Positions 25,562 to 34,981 of a stretch of DNA of 64,000 nt are shown one piece after another. The DNA is taken from assembly GCF_027941915.1 (NCBI RefSeq), contig NZ_CP116009.1, forward strand, positions 3,162,001-3,226,000, given 5' to 3'. The notes under the pieces are model-generated. The model had not been told where the DNA came from. It made no database searches and saw only the letters and a list, made by a program, of their open reading frames with translations. Both the position numbers and the translations under genes were made by a program. This DNA is from Ramlibacter tataouinensis (GTDB taxonomy: Bacteria > Pseudomonadota > Gammaproteobacteria > Burkholderiales > Burkholderiaceae_C). Each line of letters opens with the position of its first letter. Position 1 is the stretch's first letter.

Positions 25562-27070
25562 ATGATTCAGCCCGTGGTTCTTTGCGGCGGTTCGGGGACT
25601 CGCCTGTGGCCGCTGTCGCGCAAGGCGTTTCCGAAGCAGTTCATCGAGCTGTTCGCCGGCAAGAGCTTGCTGGCGCTCACGCTGGAGCGCGTCGCGCCGC
25701 TGCTGGACGCCGACGGGGACATCGTCTGCGTCGGCGCCGAGGAGCACCGGTTCATGTTGGGCGATGCCGTGGCCGGGACGGGGGCCCGGGCGACCCTCGT
25801 CCTGGAGCCGTGCGCGCGCAACACGGCGGCGGCCATGCTGCTGGCAGCCTTGCAGGCGCCCGACCCCGACCGCCTGCAACTGTTCTGTCCCTCGGACCAG
25901 CACATTCCGGACGCTGCCGCGTTCGCCGCGATGGTCCGCAGCGGGGTGGCCGCGGCGCAGCAGGGCGCCATCGTCGTGTTCGGTGTCGTTCCGACGCATC
26001 CGAGCACCGCCTACGGCTATATCGAACGCGCCGGGCCCCACGCGCACGGCGGCCATCGCGTTGCCCGCTTCGTGGAGAAGCCGGACGCCCAGCGCGCGCA
26101 GGAACTGATGGGCAATGCCGACGTGCTCTGGAATGCCGGCATCTTCCTGTGCAAGCCCGGTGTGCTGCTGCAGGGCATGGAACGGCATGCGCCCGACATC
26201 CTGGCGAGCTGCCGCCAGGCGATGGCGGGGGCGGACCGGCGCGGGGGGCTGGTCAGGCCCGACGCCGCCGCACTGCGCGATTGCCGTGCCGAAAGCATCG
26301 ACGTGGCGCTCATGGAGCGCCACGGCGGCCTGGTCGTGTGGCCGTTCCAGGGCGCCTGGAGCGACGTGGGCAGCTGGAATGCGGTGGCCGACCTGCGTGC
26401 GCCCGACGAGCATGGCAACCGCATCGAAGGCCAGGGCGTCCTCGCGGGGGCGGTCAACAGGAACTACATCCACGCGCCCTACCGCCGCGTCGTGGCGCTG
26501 GGAACGAACAATCTCATCATCATCGACACGCCGGACGCGCTGCTGGTGGCGGACCGGTCGGCCGCCGAGCAGGTCAAGGGGGTGGTGGACCAGCTCGAGC
26601 GCGGCGGCAGCCCCGAGGCCACCAGCCACCGCAAGGTGGTGCGGCCCTGGGGGTACTACGACAGCGTCGAGCGGGGCGAGCGGTTTCAGGTCAAGCGGCT
26701 GTTCGTCAACCCGCTCGGCGCACTCAGCCTGCAGATGCACCGCCACCGCTCGGAGCACTGGACCGTCGTGCGCGGAACCGCGGAAGTCACGCTCGGCACC
26801 AGAACCTTCCTGCTGGCCGAGAACCAGTCGGTCGACATTCCGGCGGGCACCCTGCACAGGCTCTGCAACCCGGGCATGACCCCCATCGAACTGATCGAGG
26901 TGCAGTCGGGCGACTACCTCGGGGAAGACGACATCGTGCGGTTCGAAGACGCCTACGGGCGATCGGTCGCGGCTCTGGCCCCGGTCTCCGAACCAGACGG
27001 CACCTTTCACGCGCCGGTGCCGAACGGGCACGCCAAGGACTTGGGCGCCGGCAGACCGCGGCCGGAGTAG
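25562..27070 (+). CDS. manC: Mannose-1-phosphate guanylyltransferase/mannose-6-phosphate isomerase
   Basis: The 502-residue bifunctional enzyme makes GDP-mannose. The N-terminal nucleotidyltransferase domain has the pyrophosphorylase signature VLCGGSGTRLWPLSRKAFPKQF and FVEKPD; the C-terminal cupin carries the PMI type II motif (RPWGYYDSVERGERFQVKRL, LSLQMHRHRSEHW, GTAEVTLG). The metal-binding His residues of QMHRHRSEHW are present. It is 20-30 residues longer than usual, with a polar tail after the cupin. The ATG at 25562 gives the canonical N-terminus MIQPVVLCGG. Last gene of the EPS cluster. Confidence 0.94.
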   Translation: MIQPVVLCGGSGTRLWPLSRKAFPKQFIELFAGKSLLALTLERVAPLLDADGDIVCVGAEEHRFMLGDAVAGTGARATLVLEPCARNTAAAMLLAALQAPDPDRLQLFCPSDQHIPDAAAFAAMVRSGVAAAQQGAIVVFGVVPTHPSTAYGYIERAGPHAHGGHRVARFVEKPDAQRAQELMGNADVLWNAGIFLCKPGVLLQGMERHAPDILASCRQAMAGADRRGGLVRPDAAALRDCRAESIDVALMERHGGLVVWPFQGAWSDVGSWNAVADLRAPDEHGNRIEGQGVLAGAVNRNYIHAPYRRVVALGTNNLIIIDTPDALLVADRSAAEQVKGVVDQLERGGSPEATSHRKVVRPWGYYDSVERGERFQVKRLFVNPLGALSLQMHRHRSEHWTVVRGTAEVTLGTRTFLLAENQSVDIPAGTLHRLCNPGMTPIELIEVQSGDYLGEDDIVRFEDAYGRSVAALAPVSEPDGTFHAPVPNGHAKDLGAGRPRPE

Positions 27071-27085
27071 GAGCGGTTGCCCGCG

Positions 27086-27814
27086 TCAGGGCAGTTCCGC
27101 GCCGCGCATCCGCCCCAGGATGGTCTGTGCGCGGCTGGCGAGATAGCCCGAGTTCGGCACCTTCTCGAAATACCGCGGCCGCGGCAGCATCACGGCCAAC
27201 CGCGCGGACTCATAAGCGCTGAGCTGGCTGGCGCTCTTGCGCCAGTAGTGCTGGGCCGCCGCTTCCGCGCCGAACACGCCTTCGCCCCATTCCACGCTGT
27301 TGAGGTAGATCTCGAGGATGCGCTGCTTGGACAGCATGGCCTCGAGCGCGAAGGTCAGCACGATCTCCTGGCCCTTGCGCAGCAAGGTGCGCTCGCCCGA
27401 CAGCAGCAGGTTCTTGGCCAGTTGCTGGGTGATGGTGGAGCCGCCCACGACCTTCGGCGCGCGCGCCTGGGGCCGCAGTTGCGCGCGGCGCGCGGCGCGC
27501 TCCTGGGCGCGGGCATTCTTCTCCCAGGCCTTCTCGATCGCCTCCCAGTCCACGCCCTCGTGGCTGGCGAAGCCGTCGTCCTCGGACGCGATCACGGCGC
27601 GCTTGAGGTGGTCGGAGATGCGCTCGTAGGGCACCCATTGCTGGCGCCAGCGCAAGCGCCCTTTCTCGGTGGCGATGCGCCACGCTTCGGAACGCTGGAA
27701 GGTGGTGGACTGCGGATCGACCGTGGCGGCCAGCGCGATGCGCAGCACGAAGAACAGCTGCAGCGCGATGCCGGCCAGCACCAGCAGCAGCAGCCAGCGC
27801 AGCAGCCCCTTCAA
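27086..27814 (-). CDS. mtgA: Monofunctional peptidoglycan transglycosylase MtgA
   Basis: 242-residue GT51 glycosyltransferase that polymerises glycan strands from lipid II at the inner membrane. It has an N-terminal anchor (LLRWLLLLVLAGIALQLFFVL), the catalytic Glu in VIASEDDGFASHEGVDW, and the GGSTITQQLAKNLLLSGERT and EAMLSKQRILEIYLNSVEWG motifs. Only 3 nt separate it from aroE upstream, so it is the last gene of a minus-strand operon starting at 31562. Confidence 0.95.
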   Translation of the reverse strand: MKGLLRWLLLLVLAGIALQLFFVLRIALAATVDPQSTTFQRSEAWRIATEKGRLRWRQQWVPYERISDHLKRAVIASEDDGFASHEGVDWEAIEKAWEKNARAQERAARRAQLRPQARAPKVVGGSTITQQLAKNLLLSGERTLLRKGQEIVLTFALEAMLSKQRILEIYLNSVEWGEGVFGAEAAAQHYWRKSASQLSAYESARLAVMLPRPRYFEKVPNSGYLASRAQTILGRMRGAELP

Positions 27815-27817
27815 GGG

Positions 27818-28657
27818 TCAGCCTCCCGCGGCCAGCAAGGCGCGCAGGCCGGCCAGCACCGGAGCGGTATCGGGGCGCACCCCGCGCCAGACCAGGAAGG
27901 ACTCCGCCGCCTGTTCCACCAGCATGCCCAGCCCGTCACGCGGTGCCGCGCCGTGCGCGCGTGCCCAGTCGAGGAAGGGCTGGGCGGCGGGGCCGTACAT
28001 CATGTCGTAGGCCAGCGCGCCCGGGCGCAGCACACGGCCCGGCACCGGGACGGGGCCGCCGCCCAGGCTGCTGGCCGTGGCGTTGACCACCACGTCGAAG
28101 GCGCCGGCGATGGCGTCCAGGCCGCAGGCCACCAGCTGCGCGCCGTTGGCCTGCGCCACGGCGGCGTGGCTGTCCACCAGCAGCTGCGCCTTGCCCTGCG
28201 TGCGGTTGGCGATCACCAGCCGCCGCGGCCGCGCATCCAGCAGCGGTCCCAGCACGCCGGCCGCGGCGCCGCCGGCGCCGACCAGCAGCAGGTCGCGCCC
28301 GGCCAGCTCGACGCCGGCGGCCCGGATGTCGCCGGCCAGCCCGGCGCCGTCGGTGTTGTCGCCGAACACGCGCTCGCCGTCGAAAACAAGCGTGTTGCAA
28401 GCGCCGGCCAGTTGCGCGCGCGCACTGAGTGCACCGGCCAGCGCGGCGGCCTCGAACTTGAAGGGGACGGTGACGTTGCAGCCGCGGCCGCCTTCGGCGC
28501 GGAACTGCCGCACGGTGGCCGGAAAGCCGTCCACCGGCGCCAGCCGCTTGCCGTAGGCCACGCGCTCGCCGGTCTGCTCGGCAAAGCGCGCATGGATCCA
28601 GGGCGAGCGGCTGTGCTCGACCGGGTTGCCGATCACGCAGTAGCGGTCGTCGCTCAT
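27818..28657 (-). CDS. aroE: Shikimate dehydrogenase (NADP+)
   Basis: AroE reduces 3-dehydroshikimate to shikimate. 279 residues; the shikimate-binding N-terminal motif is VIGNPVEHSRSPWIHARF, the catalytic Lys/Asp pair lies in NVTVPFKFEAA and FGDNTDGAGL, and the NADP loop is LLVGAGGAAAGVLGPLL with NRTQGKAQ downstream. It overlaps the tonB-like gene by 4 bp. aroG lies 6.5 kb away but in a separate, differently regulated unit. Confidence 0.95.
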   Translation of the reverse strand: MSDDRYCVIGNPVEHSRSPWIHARFAEQTGERVAYGKRLAPVDGFPATVRQFRAEGGRGCNVTVPFKFEAAALAGALSARAQLAGACNTLVFDGERVFGDNTDGAGLAGDIRAAGVELAGRDLLLVGAGGAAAGVLGPLLDARPRRLVIANRTQGKAQLLVDSHAAVAQANGAQLVACGLDAIAGAFDVVVNATASSLGGGPVPVPGRVLRPGALAYDMMYGPAAQPFLDWARAHGAAPRDGLGMLVEQAAESFLVWRGVRPDTAPVLAGLRALLAAGG

Positions 28658-29508
28658 GGGCTGGTCAGCCTGGTTTCCAGAGTCTCGTCGCGGTTGAACT
28701 TGAAACGCGAGACCACCACGATCTGGTCGGCCCGCTGCCGCATGGCCGTGTTGAAGCGGCCGAACGGGCCGGCCTGCTTGGCGATGGCCTGGGCCCGGCG
28801 GTCCAGCGTGGCATTGCCGGAGCTCTCGACCACTTCCGTGCCGAGCACGCTGCCGTCGTGGTTGACCGTGACGATCATGGTCAGTTCGCCGTACAGCTTG
28901 CGGCCGCCCAGCTCGGGGAAATTGGTGGTGCCGCGCTCTTCGATCTTGCGCCGCAAGCCGTCGTAATAGACCGCATACACCTCCTCGCGCGTGGACGGGC
29001 TGATGTAGCGCTTCTTGGGGCGGGCGTTCTCTTCGTTGATGCGCCGCTCGATCTCGGCCAGCAGTTGCGACAGGCGCCGGCGCTTTTCCTCGCGTGCCTG
29101 CGCCTCGGCGCTGGTGCTTGCCTGCTTCGGGTCAGCCGGCGGCAGGGCGGCCAGCATGCGCTTGACCTGGGCCAGCATCAGCATCTGCTGGTCCTGCATG
29201 GCCTCGATGCGGCGGTGCGCGTCCTCGGCGGCGTCGCCGATCTCGGTCAACGCCGAGGGCGGCAGCGGCGAGGTGGCGCGGCCCCTGGCGGCTTCGCCGC
29301 CGCCGGCCAGCGTCCTTTGCGCGATGGCCTGCGCCTTCTCCGGCTTCTCGTGGCTGGCGGCGTTGACCAGCACCACTTCCAGCGGCGTGTCCTGGAACAC
29401 GCGGTTGAAGCCTTCCGGGTCCACCAGCCGCACCGTGAGCAGGGCGGCGTGGACCGCCGCCGACACGCCCAGCGCGATCTGCAGGGTGCTGAAGGACTTC
29501 AGGTTCAC
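28654..29508 (-). CDS. TonB-family energy transducer protein
   Basis: 284 residues with one N-terminal membrane helix (FSTLQIALGVSAAVHAALL), a long charged periplasmic region with coiled-coil character (residues about 100-170) and a C-terminal TonB-like domain (YDGLRRKIEERGTTNFPEL, GELTMIVTVNHDGSVLGTEVVESSGNATLD, VVVSRFKFNRDETLET). It lacks the long Pro-rich spacer of classical TonB, and exbB/exbD are not adjacent, so the transport partner is unknown. Start is GTG at 29508; GATAAT (minus, 29517-29522) lies 8 nt upstream, within the end of the RNase gene. Confidence 0.85.
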   Translation of the reverse strand: MNLKSFSTLQIALGVSAAVHAALLTVRLVDPEGFNRVFQDTPLEVVLVNAASHEKPEKAQAIAQRTLAGGGEAARGRATSPLPPSALTEIGDAAEDAHRRIEAMQDQQMLMLAQVKRMLAALPPADPKQASTSAEAQAREEKRRRLSQLLAEIERRINEENARPKKRYISPSTREEVYAVYYDGLRRKIEERGTTNFPELGGRKLYGELTMIVTVNHDGSVLGTEVVESSGNATLDRRAQAIAKQAGPFGRFNTAMRQRADQIVVVSRFKFNRDETLETRLTSP

Positions 29509-31562
29509 GGGGCCGGATTATCGGCCGCATTGTCGGGTTCGCCGCCCTCGCTGACGTCGACGGCGATCGCGATCGGGCCGGCCACCGGCTCTTCATCCTC
29601 GCCGCTGTCGTCTTCCGCCGACACCGGCGACGACGCGGCGTCCAGCCGCTCGGCCACGGTGCCGGCCACGTCCAGCGCGATGTCGTCGATGGCGCCCAGC
29701 CGCACGCGCACCCGCGTGCCGCGCGGCAGCGTCTCGGTGCCCAGCACCGGCAGCACCAGCGGCAGTTCGTCGGCGCGCACCAAGCCCTCGCGGAACACGG
29801 TGCCGACCAGCTCGTGGATCTGCTGCTGGCGCAGGTACTGCAACGTCCAGAAGCGCTCCATCGCCGCCTGGTGCGCGTTGTAGGCGCTGTAGGCGGCATC
29901 GAACGCGGAGATCACGGAGAACAGCTCGGCGTCCTTGGGCTTGAAGGGCGCGGCCAGGGCGGCGGTGCGGCCATGGCGGGCCGCCGCGATGATCTGCCAC
30001 TGGTTGACCAGGTCGGTGTAGCGCCGCAGCGGCGACGTGCTCCAGGCATACGACTTCACGCCCAGCCCGGCATGAGGCAGCGCCTTGGTGCCCATGCGCA
30101 CCTTGATGCCGGGGGCCAGGCTGGCCTGGCTGCGGTAGATCGCCGGCACGCCCAGTTCGGCCAGCCACTGGCCCCAGGTGCTGTTGGCCAGGATCATGGC
30201 TTCGGAGACGATCAGGTCCAGCGGCGCGCCGCGGCGGCGCGTGGTGATCTGGACGCGTTCGTTGCCGGTCGGTTCGTCCTCGCCGGCGTCCAGCAGCCGG
30301 AAGCTGTAGTCCGGCCGGGTGAAGGTCTCGGGCTTGCCGCGCACCGCCTCGCGCAGGCCTTTCAGGTGCAGCGCCAGCCGCCACAGGAAGGACAGCGGCT
30401 CGCGCAATCGCTCGATGGGCTCCGGCAGGTCCGCCGGCGCTTGCGGATCTTCCAGCCAGGCTTGCGTGATCTGGTCGTCCAGCTGGTCGTGGCGCAGGTT
30501 GGTGGTGACCGGCACGCGCTCCAGCCGGGTCTCGCTGGCCTGCACGGCCAGGCTGGTTTCGTCCAGCCGCACGTACAGCGACACCGCCGGGCAGTCGCGC
30601 CCCTGCTCCAACGTGTACGCCTGCACCACCTCGTCGGGCAGCATGGTGATCTTGTGGCCGGGCATGTACACGGTGGACAGGCGCTGGCGCGCAACCCCGT
30701 CCAGCGGCGTGCCCGGCAGCAGCGCCAGCCCGGGTGCGGCGATGTGGATGCCCAGCGTGACGGTGCCGGTGCCCAGCCCCTGCACCGACATCGCGTCGTC
30801 GATCTCGGTGGTGCTGGAGTCGTCGACCGAGAAGGCCTGCACCGGCGCGAGCGGCAGGTCTTCGGTGATGGCCGGCGCGGCCAGCGGCGCAAAGCCGGTG
30901 CCCTTGGGGAACTGCTCGAACAGGAAGCGCTTCCAGTGGAACTGGTAGGCCGAATCGATGGCGCCGGCTTTCTGCAGCAGCGCCAGCGGCGCGGTCTGGG
31001 TGGCGCGCGAGGCGTCGACCACCGCCTTGTACTCCGGCGCGTTCTTGTCCGGCTTGAACAGGATGCGGAACAGTTGCTCGCGCACCGCCGGCGGGCAACT
31101 GCCGGCGGCCAGCTCCGCGGCCCAGGCCGCGATCTGCTGCTGCACCTGCTTTTTTTTCTCGATGGCGGCCAGGGCCTGCTGCACGATCTCGGCCGGCGCC
31201 TTGCGGAAGCGCCCCTTGCCGGCGCGGCGGAAGTAGTGCGGCGCCTCCTGCAGGCGGAACAGGGCGGCGGCCTGCTGCTCCGGCGAGGCCTTGTCGCTGA
31301 AGTACTCGCGCGCCAGGTCGGCGAAGCCGAACTCCTCTTCGGGCGCGAACTCCCAGGCCAGGTCCAGCTCGATGCCCTGGGCCAGCGACTGCGCCGCGGC
31401 CACCAGGTCGGCCGGCTGCGGCTTGTCGAATTTCAGCAGGAGGTTCTGCGCCTTGACCTTGACCCGTTTGCCGCTGTCCAGCTCGATCTGCGCCGAGGAT
31501 TCGGCTTCGGAAAGGACCCGGCCGGCCTGGAGCTTGCCGGCCTCGTCGAACAATGCGTACAT
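29505..31562 (-). CDS. RNase II/R (RNB) family 3'-5' exoribonuclease
   Basis: A 685-residue RNB-domain ribonuclease degrading RNA from the 3' end. The catalytic acidic cluster is in SVDDSSTTEIDDAMSV; VYMPGHKITMLPDEV and the substrate-clamping motif AWSTSPLRRYTDLVNQWQ are further family hallmarks. An N-terminal OB-like region and a C-terminal S1-like part frame the domain; the last 50 residues are acidic and low complexity. In size it is nearer RNase II than RNase R. GACAAT (minus, 31570-31575) sits 7 nt before the ATG. Confidence 0.9.
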   Translation of the reverse strand: MYALFDEAGKLQAGRVLSEAESSAQIELDSGKRVKVKAQNLLLKFDKPQPADLVAAAQSLAQGIELDLAWEFAPEEEFGFADLAREYFSDKASPEQQAAALFRLQEAPHYFRRAGKGRFRKAPAEIVQQALAAIEKKKQVQQQIAAWAAELAAGSCPPAVREQLFRILFKPDKNAPEYKAVVDASRATQTAPLALLQKAGAIDSAYQFHWKRFLFEQFPKGTGFAPLAAPAITEDLPLAPVQAFSVDDSSTTEIDDAMSVQGLGTGTVTLGIHIAAPGLALLPGTPLDGVARQRLSTVYMPGHKITMLPDEVVQAYTLEQGRDCPAVSLYVRLDETSLAVQASETRLERVPVTTNLRHDQLDDQITQAWLEDPQAPADLPEPIERLREPLSFLWRLALHLKGLREAVRGKPETFTRPDYSFRLLDAGEDEPTGNERVQITTRRRGAPLDLIVSEAMILANSTWGQWLAELGVPAIYRSQASLAPGIKVRMGTKALPHAGLGVKSYAWSTSPLRRYTDLVNQWQIIAAARHGRTAALAAPFKPKDAELFSVISAFDAAYSAYNAHQAAMERFWTLQYLRQQQIHELVGTVFREGLVRADELPLVLPVLGTETLPRGTRVRVRLGAIDDIALDVAGTVAERLDAASSPVSAEDDSGEDEEPVAGPIAIAVDVSEGGEPDNAADNPAP

Positions 31563-31586
31563 CGCCGCGATTGTCCCATGCGGGTT

Positions 31587-32198
31587 TCAGCCGTCGGCGT
31601 GGTCCAGGCCCAGGAAGGCCAGCACCCGGCCGAGGCGCTGGTCGAAATCGCTGATGGCGTGGTCGCCGCCTTCGATCAGCTCGATCGGCGAACCCGGGTA
31701 GCGGCCCGTCATCTCGCGCCAGTCCAGCACCTCGTCGCCCTTGGCGACGATGGCAAACACGCGCCCGGGGTGGGGCAGGGGGCCGTGCTCCAGCGCCCGC
31801 AGTTCGTCCACGTAGCGCGGCTCGAAATAGAAACGCTGGCTCGGGTCGTGCCAGGCGGTCTGCTCGCCGATGTAGCCGGCCAGGTCGCGCGCCGCATGGA
31901 CGGCGGGGTTGAGCAGCACGGCGCGGCAACCGGTTACGGCGGCGAGATGGGTGGCGTAGAAGCCGCCCAGCGAGGAGCCGATCACGCCCATGCGCTCGCG
32001 CGGCCAGGCGGCGATGCCGTCCATCACCATCTCCATCGCCGCGCGCGGCGAGGGCGGCAGCTGGGGGCACCACCAGGTCACTTCGGGGTGGTCGCGGGCG
32101 ATGCGCTCGGCCATCAGCACCGCCTTGGCGGATCGGGGCGAGGAGCGGAAGCCGTGGAGATAGAGCAAATGCGTCACGGAAACCGGGTCTGCGCTCAT
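31587..32198 (-). CDS. YqiA-like alpha/beta-hydrolase (esterase)
   Basis: 203-residue alpha/beta hydrolase of the UPF0227/YqiA type. Visible landmarks are the oxyanion HGFRSSPRSAK segment, the nucleophile elbow GVIGSSLGGFYATHLA, the acid region AIVAKGDEVLDW and the catalytic His in EGGDHAISDF. The substrate is unknown; family members cleave short acyl esters in the cytoplasm. The ATG at 32198 is chosen; the frame upstream reads into the divergent rodA gene. The 34-bp gap to rodA must hold both promoters. Confidence 0.87.
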   Translation of the reverse strand: MSADPVSVTHLLYLHGFRSSPRSAKAVLMAERIARDHPEVTWWCPQLPPSPRAAMEMVMDGIAAWPRERMGVIGSSLGGFYATHLAAVTGCRAVLLNPAVHAARDLAGYIGEQTAWHDPSQRFYFEPRYVDELRALEHGPLPHPGRVFAIVAKGDEVLDWREMTGRYPGSPIELIEGGDHAISDFDQRLGRVLAFLGLDHADG

Positions 32199-32232
32199 GC
32201 CGCGATGATGCCACCGGGGATAATCGCCGCCC

Positions 32233-33387
32233 ATGTCCGTCGTGTTCGAAAAGCCGCCGATCTGGCAGCGCGCGGCCCCGATGTTCCGGGGCTTCGACGG
32301 ACCGCTCGCCTTCGCGGTGTTCCTGCTCGCCTGCGCCGGGCTGCTGACGATGTATTCGTCCGGCTTCGACCACGGCACGCGGTTCTACGACCACGGCCGC
32401 AACATGCTGATCGCCGGCACCATCATGTTCGTGGTGGCGCAGGTGCCGCCGCAGCGGCTGATGAGCCTGGCGGTGCCGCTGTACACGCTCGGCGTGGCGC
32501 TGCTGATCGCGGTGGCGATCTTCGGCATCACCAAGAAGGGCGCCCGGCGCTGGATCAATGTGGGGGTGGTGATCCAGCCCAGCGAGATCATGAAGATCGC
32601 CATGCCGCTGATGCTGGCCTGGTGGTTCCAGAAGCGCGAGGGCCAGTTGCGCCCGCTGGACTACATGATGGCCGGGCTGATCCTGGTGGCCCCGGTCGGC
32701 CTGATCATGAAGCAGCCCGACCTGGGCACCTCGCTGCTGGTGCTGGCCGCCGGGATGTCGGTGATCTTCTTCGCCGGCCTGTCCTGGAAGCTGATCGTGC
32801 CGCCGGCCGCGGTGGGGCTGGTGGCGCTGGCGCTGCTGGTGGTGTTCGGGGATTCGCTGTGCGCCGAGGGCGTGCGCTGGGTGATGCTGCACGACTACCA
32901 GCAGCAGCGCATCTGCACCCTGCTGGACCCGACCAAGGATCCGCTGGGCAAGGGCTTCCACATCATCCAGGGGATGATCGCCATCGGCTCGGGCGGGCTG
33001 CTGGGCAAGGGGTTCATGCAGGGCACCCAGACCCACCTGGAGTTCATCCCCGAGCGCACCACCGACTTCATCTTCGCCGCCTTCTCCGAGGAATTCGGCC
33101 TGCTCGGCAACCTGTGCCTGATCGCCGGCTTCATCTTCCTGATCCTGCGCGGGCTGGCGATCGCGCTGGAGGCGTCGACCCTGTTCTCGCGCCTGCTGGC
33201 CGGGGCGATCACCATGATCTTCTTCACCTATGCCTTCGTGAACATGGGCATGGTCAGCGGCATCCTGCCGGTGGTGGGCGTGCCGCTGCCCTTCATCAGC
33301 TACGGCGGTACCGCCATGGTGACGCTGGGGCTGGCGCTGGGCATCCTGATGGCGATCGCCAAGGCCAAGCGGCTGGTGCAGACGTGA
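32233..33387 (+). CDS. rodA: Rod shape-determining SEDS glycosyltransferase RodA
   Basis: RodA polymerises lateral-wall peptidoglycan together with PBP2. The 384-residue protein has about ten membrane helices and the SEDS motifs KKGARRWINVGVVIQPSEIMK, KQPDLGTSLLVLAAG (catalytic Asp loop), ERTTDFIFAAFSEEFGLLG and VGVPLPFISYGGTAMV. GATAAT at 32219-32224 is 8 nt before the ATG without an SD, suggesting a leaderless start. mrdA (PBP2) and mreBCD are not in the window, so the gene is outside the usual mre cluster or at its edge. Confidence 0.95.
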   Translation: MSVVFEKPPIWQRAAPMFRGFDGPLAFAVFLLACAGLLTMYSSGFDHGTRFYDHGRNMLIAGTIMFVVAQVPPQRLMSLAVPLYTLGVALLIAVAIFGITKKGARRWINVGVVIQPSEIMKIAMPLMLAWWFQKREGQLRPLDYMMAGLILVAPVGLIMKQPDLGTSLLVLAAGMSVIFFAGLSWKLIVPPAAVGLVALALLVVFGDSLCAEGVRWVMLHDYQQQRICTLLDPTKDPLGKGFHIIQGMIAIGSGGLLGKGFMQGTQTHLEFIPERTTDFIFAAFSEEFGLLGNLCLIAGFIFLILRGLAIALEASTLFSRLLAGAITMIFFTYAFVNMGMVSGILPVVGVPLPFISYGGTAMVTLGLALGILMAIAKAKRLVQT

Positions 33388-33520
33388 AGGCAAGGCGGCC
33401 GGGTTTGGCCGCCATCTTCCGGTCCGCGTGGCCTGGGTCCGCGTGACGCGGCGCCGGCAAGCTGATCGGGAGCAGCGGGCTCGACACACGGGGGCTCTCG
33501 AGGCCTCCTAGAATGCCCCG

Positions 33521-34981
33521 ATGATTTCCCGCGAACCGACACTGGAGCGGCTGGCGACGGCCCAGCGCCTGCTCCTGGAGCCTTTTGGCCTGGACGAATC
33601 CCACCTGTCGCGCGCCCTGGCCGAAATCAAGGCGCACCGGGTGGACGACGCCGATCTCTACTTCCAGTACACGCGCAGCGAGGGCTGGAGCCTGGAGGAG
33701 GGCATCGTCAAGACCGGCAGCTTCAGCATCGACCAGGGCGTGGGCGTGCGCGCCGTCAGCGGCGAAAAGACCGCCTTCGCCTATTCCGACGACATCTCCG
33801 AGGCCTCGCTGCTGGATGCGGCGCGCACCGTGCGCTCGATCTCGTCGTCGGCGCGCTCCGGCCGGGCCAGGGTGAGCGCCAAGAAGGTGGCTGGCAGCCG
33901 CTCGCTGTACCCCGCGGTGGACCCGATCTCCACGCTGGACAGCACGGCCAAGGTGCGCCTGCTGGAGCGGGTGGAGCAGCTCGCCCGCGCCAAGGACCCG
34001 CGCATCGTCCAGGTGATGGCCGGGCTGGCCAGCGAATGGGACGTGGTGATGGTCGCGCGCGCCGACGGCACGCTGGCGGCCGACGTGCGGCCGCTGGTGC
34101 GGCTGTCGGTCACCGTCATCGCCGAGCAGGAGGGCCGCCGCGAGGTCGGCTCCGGCGGCGGTGGCGGCCGCTTCGGGCTGGCCTACTTCGACGAGGACCG
34201 CATCCGCGAGTACGTCGACGACGCCGCCAAGGCCGCGCTGACCAACCTGGAGTCGCGGCCCGCACCGGCCGGCGAGATGACCGTGGTACTGGGCCCCGGC
34301 TGGCCCGGCGTGCTGCTGCACGAGGCCGTCGGCCACGGCCTCGAGGGCGACTTCAACCGCAAGGGCTCCAGCGCGTTTTCCGGGCGCATCGGCCAGCGTG
34401 TGGCGGCCAAGGGCGTCACGGTGCTGGACGACGGCACCATCGCCGACCGCCGCGGCTCGCTCAACGTCGACGACGAGGGCAACCCGACCCAGCGCAACGT
34501 GCTGATCGAAGACGGCATCCTGCGCGCCTACATCCAGGACTCGCTCAATGCGCGCCTGATGGGCGTGGCGGCGACCGGCAATGGCCGGCGCGAGAGCTAC
34601 GCCCACATCCCGATGCCGCGCATGACCAACACCTACATGCTGGGCGGCGACAAGCCGGCCGAGGAAATCGTCGCCAGCATCAAGAAGGGCCTGTACGCCA
34701 CCAACTTCGGCGGCGGGCAGGTGGACATCACCTCCGGCAAGTTCGTGTTCTCGGCCAGCGAGGCGTTCTGGGTCGAGAACGGCAAGATCCTGTACCCCGT
34801 CAAGGGCGCCACCATCGTCGGCAACGGGCCGGACGCGCTGACCCGGGTCACGCTGATCGGCAACGACATGCGGCTCGACAGCGGGGTCGGCACCTGCGGC
34901 AAGGAAGGCCAGAGCGTGCCGGTGGGAGTCGGCCAGCCGACCATGCGCATCGATGGCCTCACGGTCGGCGGCACGGCTTGA
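33521..34981 (+). CDS. tldD: Metalloprotease TldD
   Basis: TldD forms the zinc protease TldD/TldE, which trims peptides (such as modified RiPP precursors) and gyrase-poison antidotes. 486 residues; the zinc-binding motif HEAVGHGLEGD (HExxxH) is near residue 267, and the C-terminal conserved region ETRRESYAHIPMP-like (GRRESYAHIPMPRMTNTYML) and GGQVDITSGKFVFSA is present. TAGAAT at 33509-33514 ends 6 nt before the ATG. The partner tldE (pmbA) is not in the window. Confidence 0.94.
   Translation: MISREPTLERLATAQRLLLEPFGLDESHLSRALAEIKAHRVDDADLYFQYTRSEGWSLEEGIVKTGSFSIDQGVGVRAVSGEKTAFAYSDDISEASLLDAARTVRSISSSARSGRARVSAKKVAGSRSLYPAVDPISTLDSTAKVRLLERVEQLARAKDPRIVQVMAGLASEWDVVMVARADGTLAADVRPLVRLSVTVIAEQEGRREVGSGGGGGRFGLAYFDEDRIREYVDDAAKAALTNLESRPAPAGEMTVVLGPGWPGVLLHEAVGHGLEGDFNRKGSSAFSGRIGQRVAAKGVTVLDDGTIADRRGSLNVDDEGNPTQRNVLIEDGILRAYIQDSLNARLMGVAATGNGRRESYAHIPMPRMTNTYMLGGDKPAEEIVASIKKGLYATNFGGGQVDITSGKFVFSASEAFWVENGKILYPVKGATIVGNGPDALTRVTLIGNDMRLDSGVGTCGKEGQSVPVGVGQPTMRIDGLTVGGTA

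Noticed and set aside
7073-27070. EPS cluster as a recent mobile island
   Set aside because: No integrase, transposase, tRNA target or direct-repeat border was found; somewhat different codon use in galE and ugd alone is not enough.
29593-33489. Very long open frames opposite real genes (about 1,298 codons here; similar at 29814-33446 and 50351-53557)
   Set aside because: They lie antisense or out of frame to RNase II/R, rodA and icmF, have Arg/Gly/Ala/His-rich shadow composition, and match no family. High GC removes stop codons from other frames.
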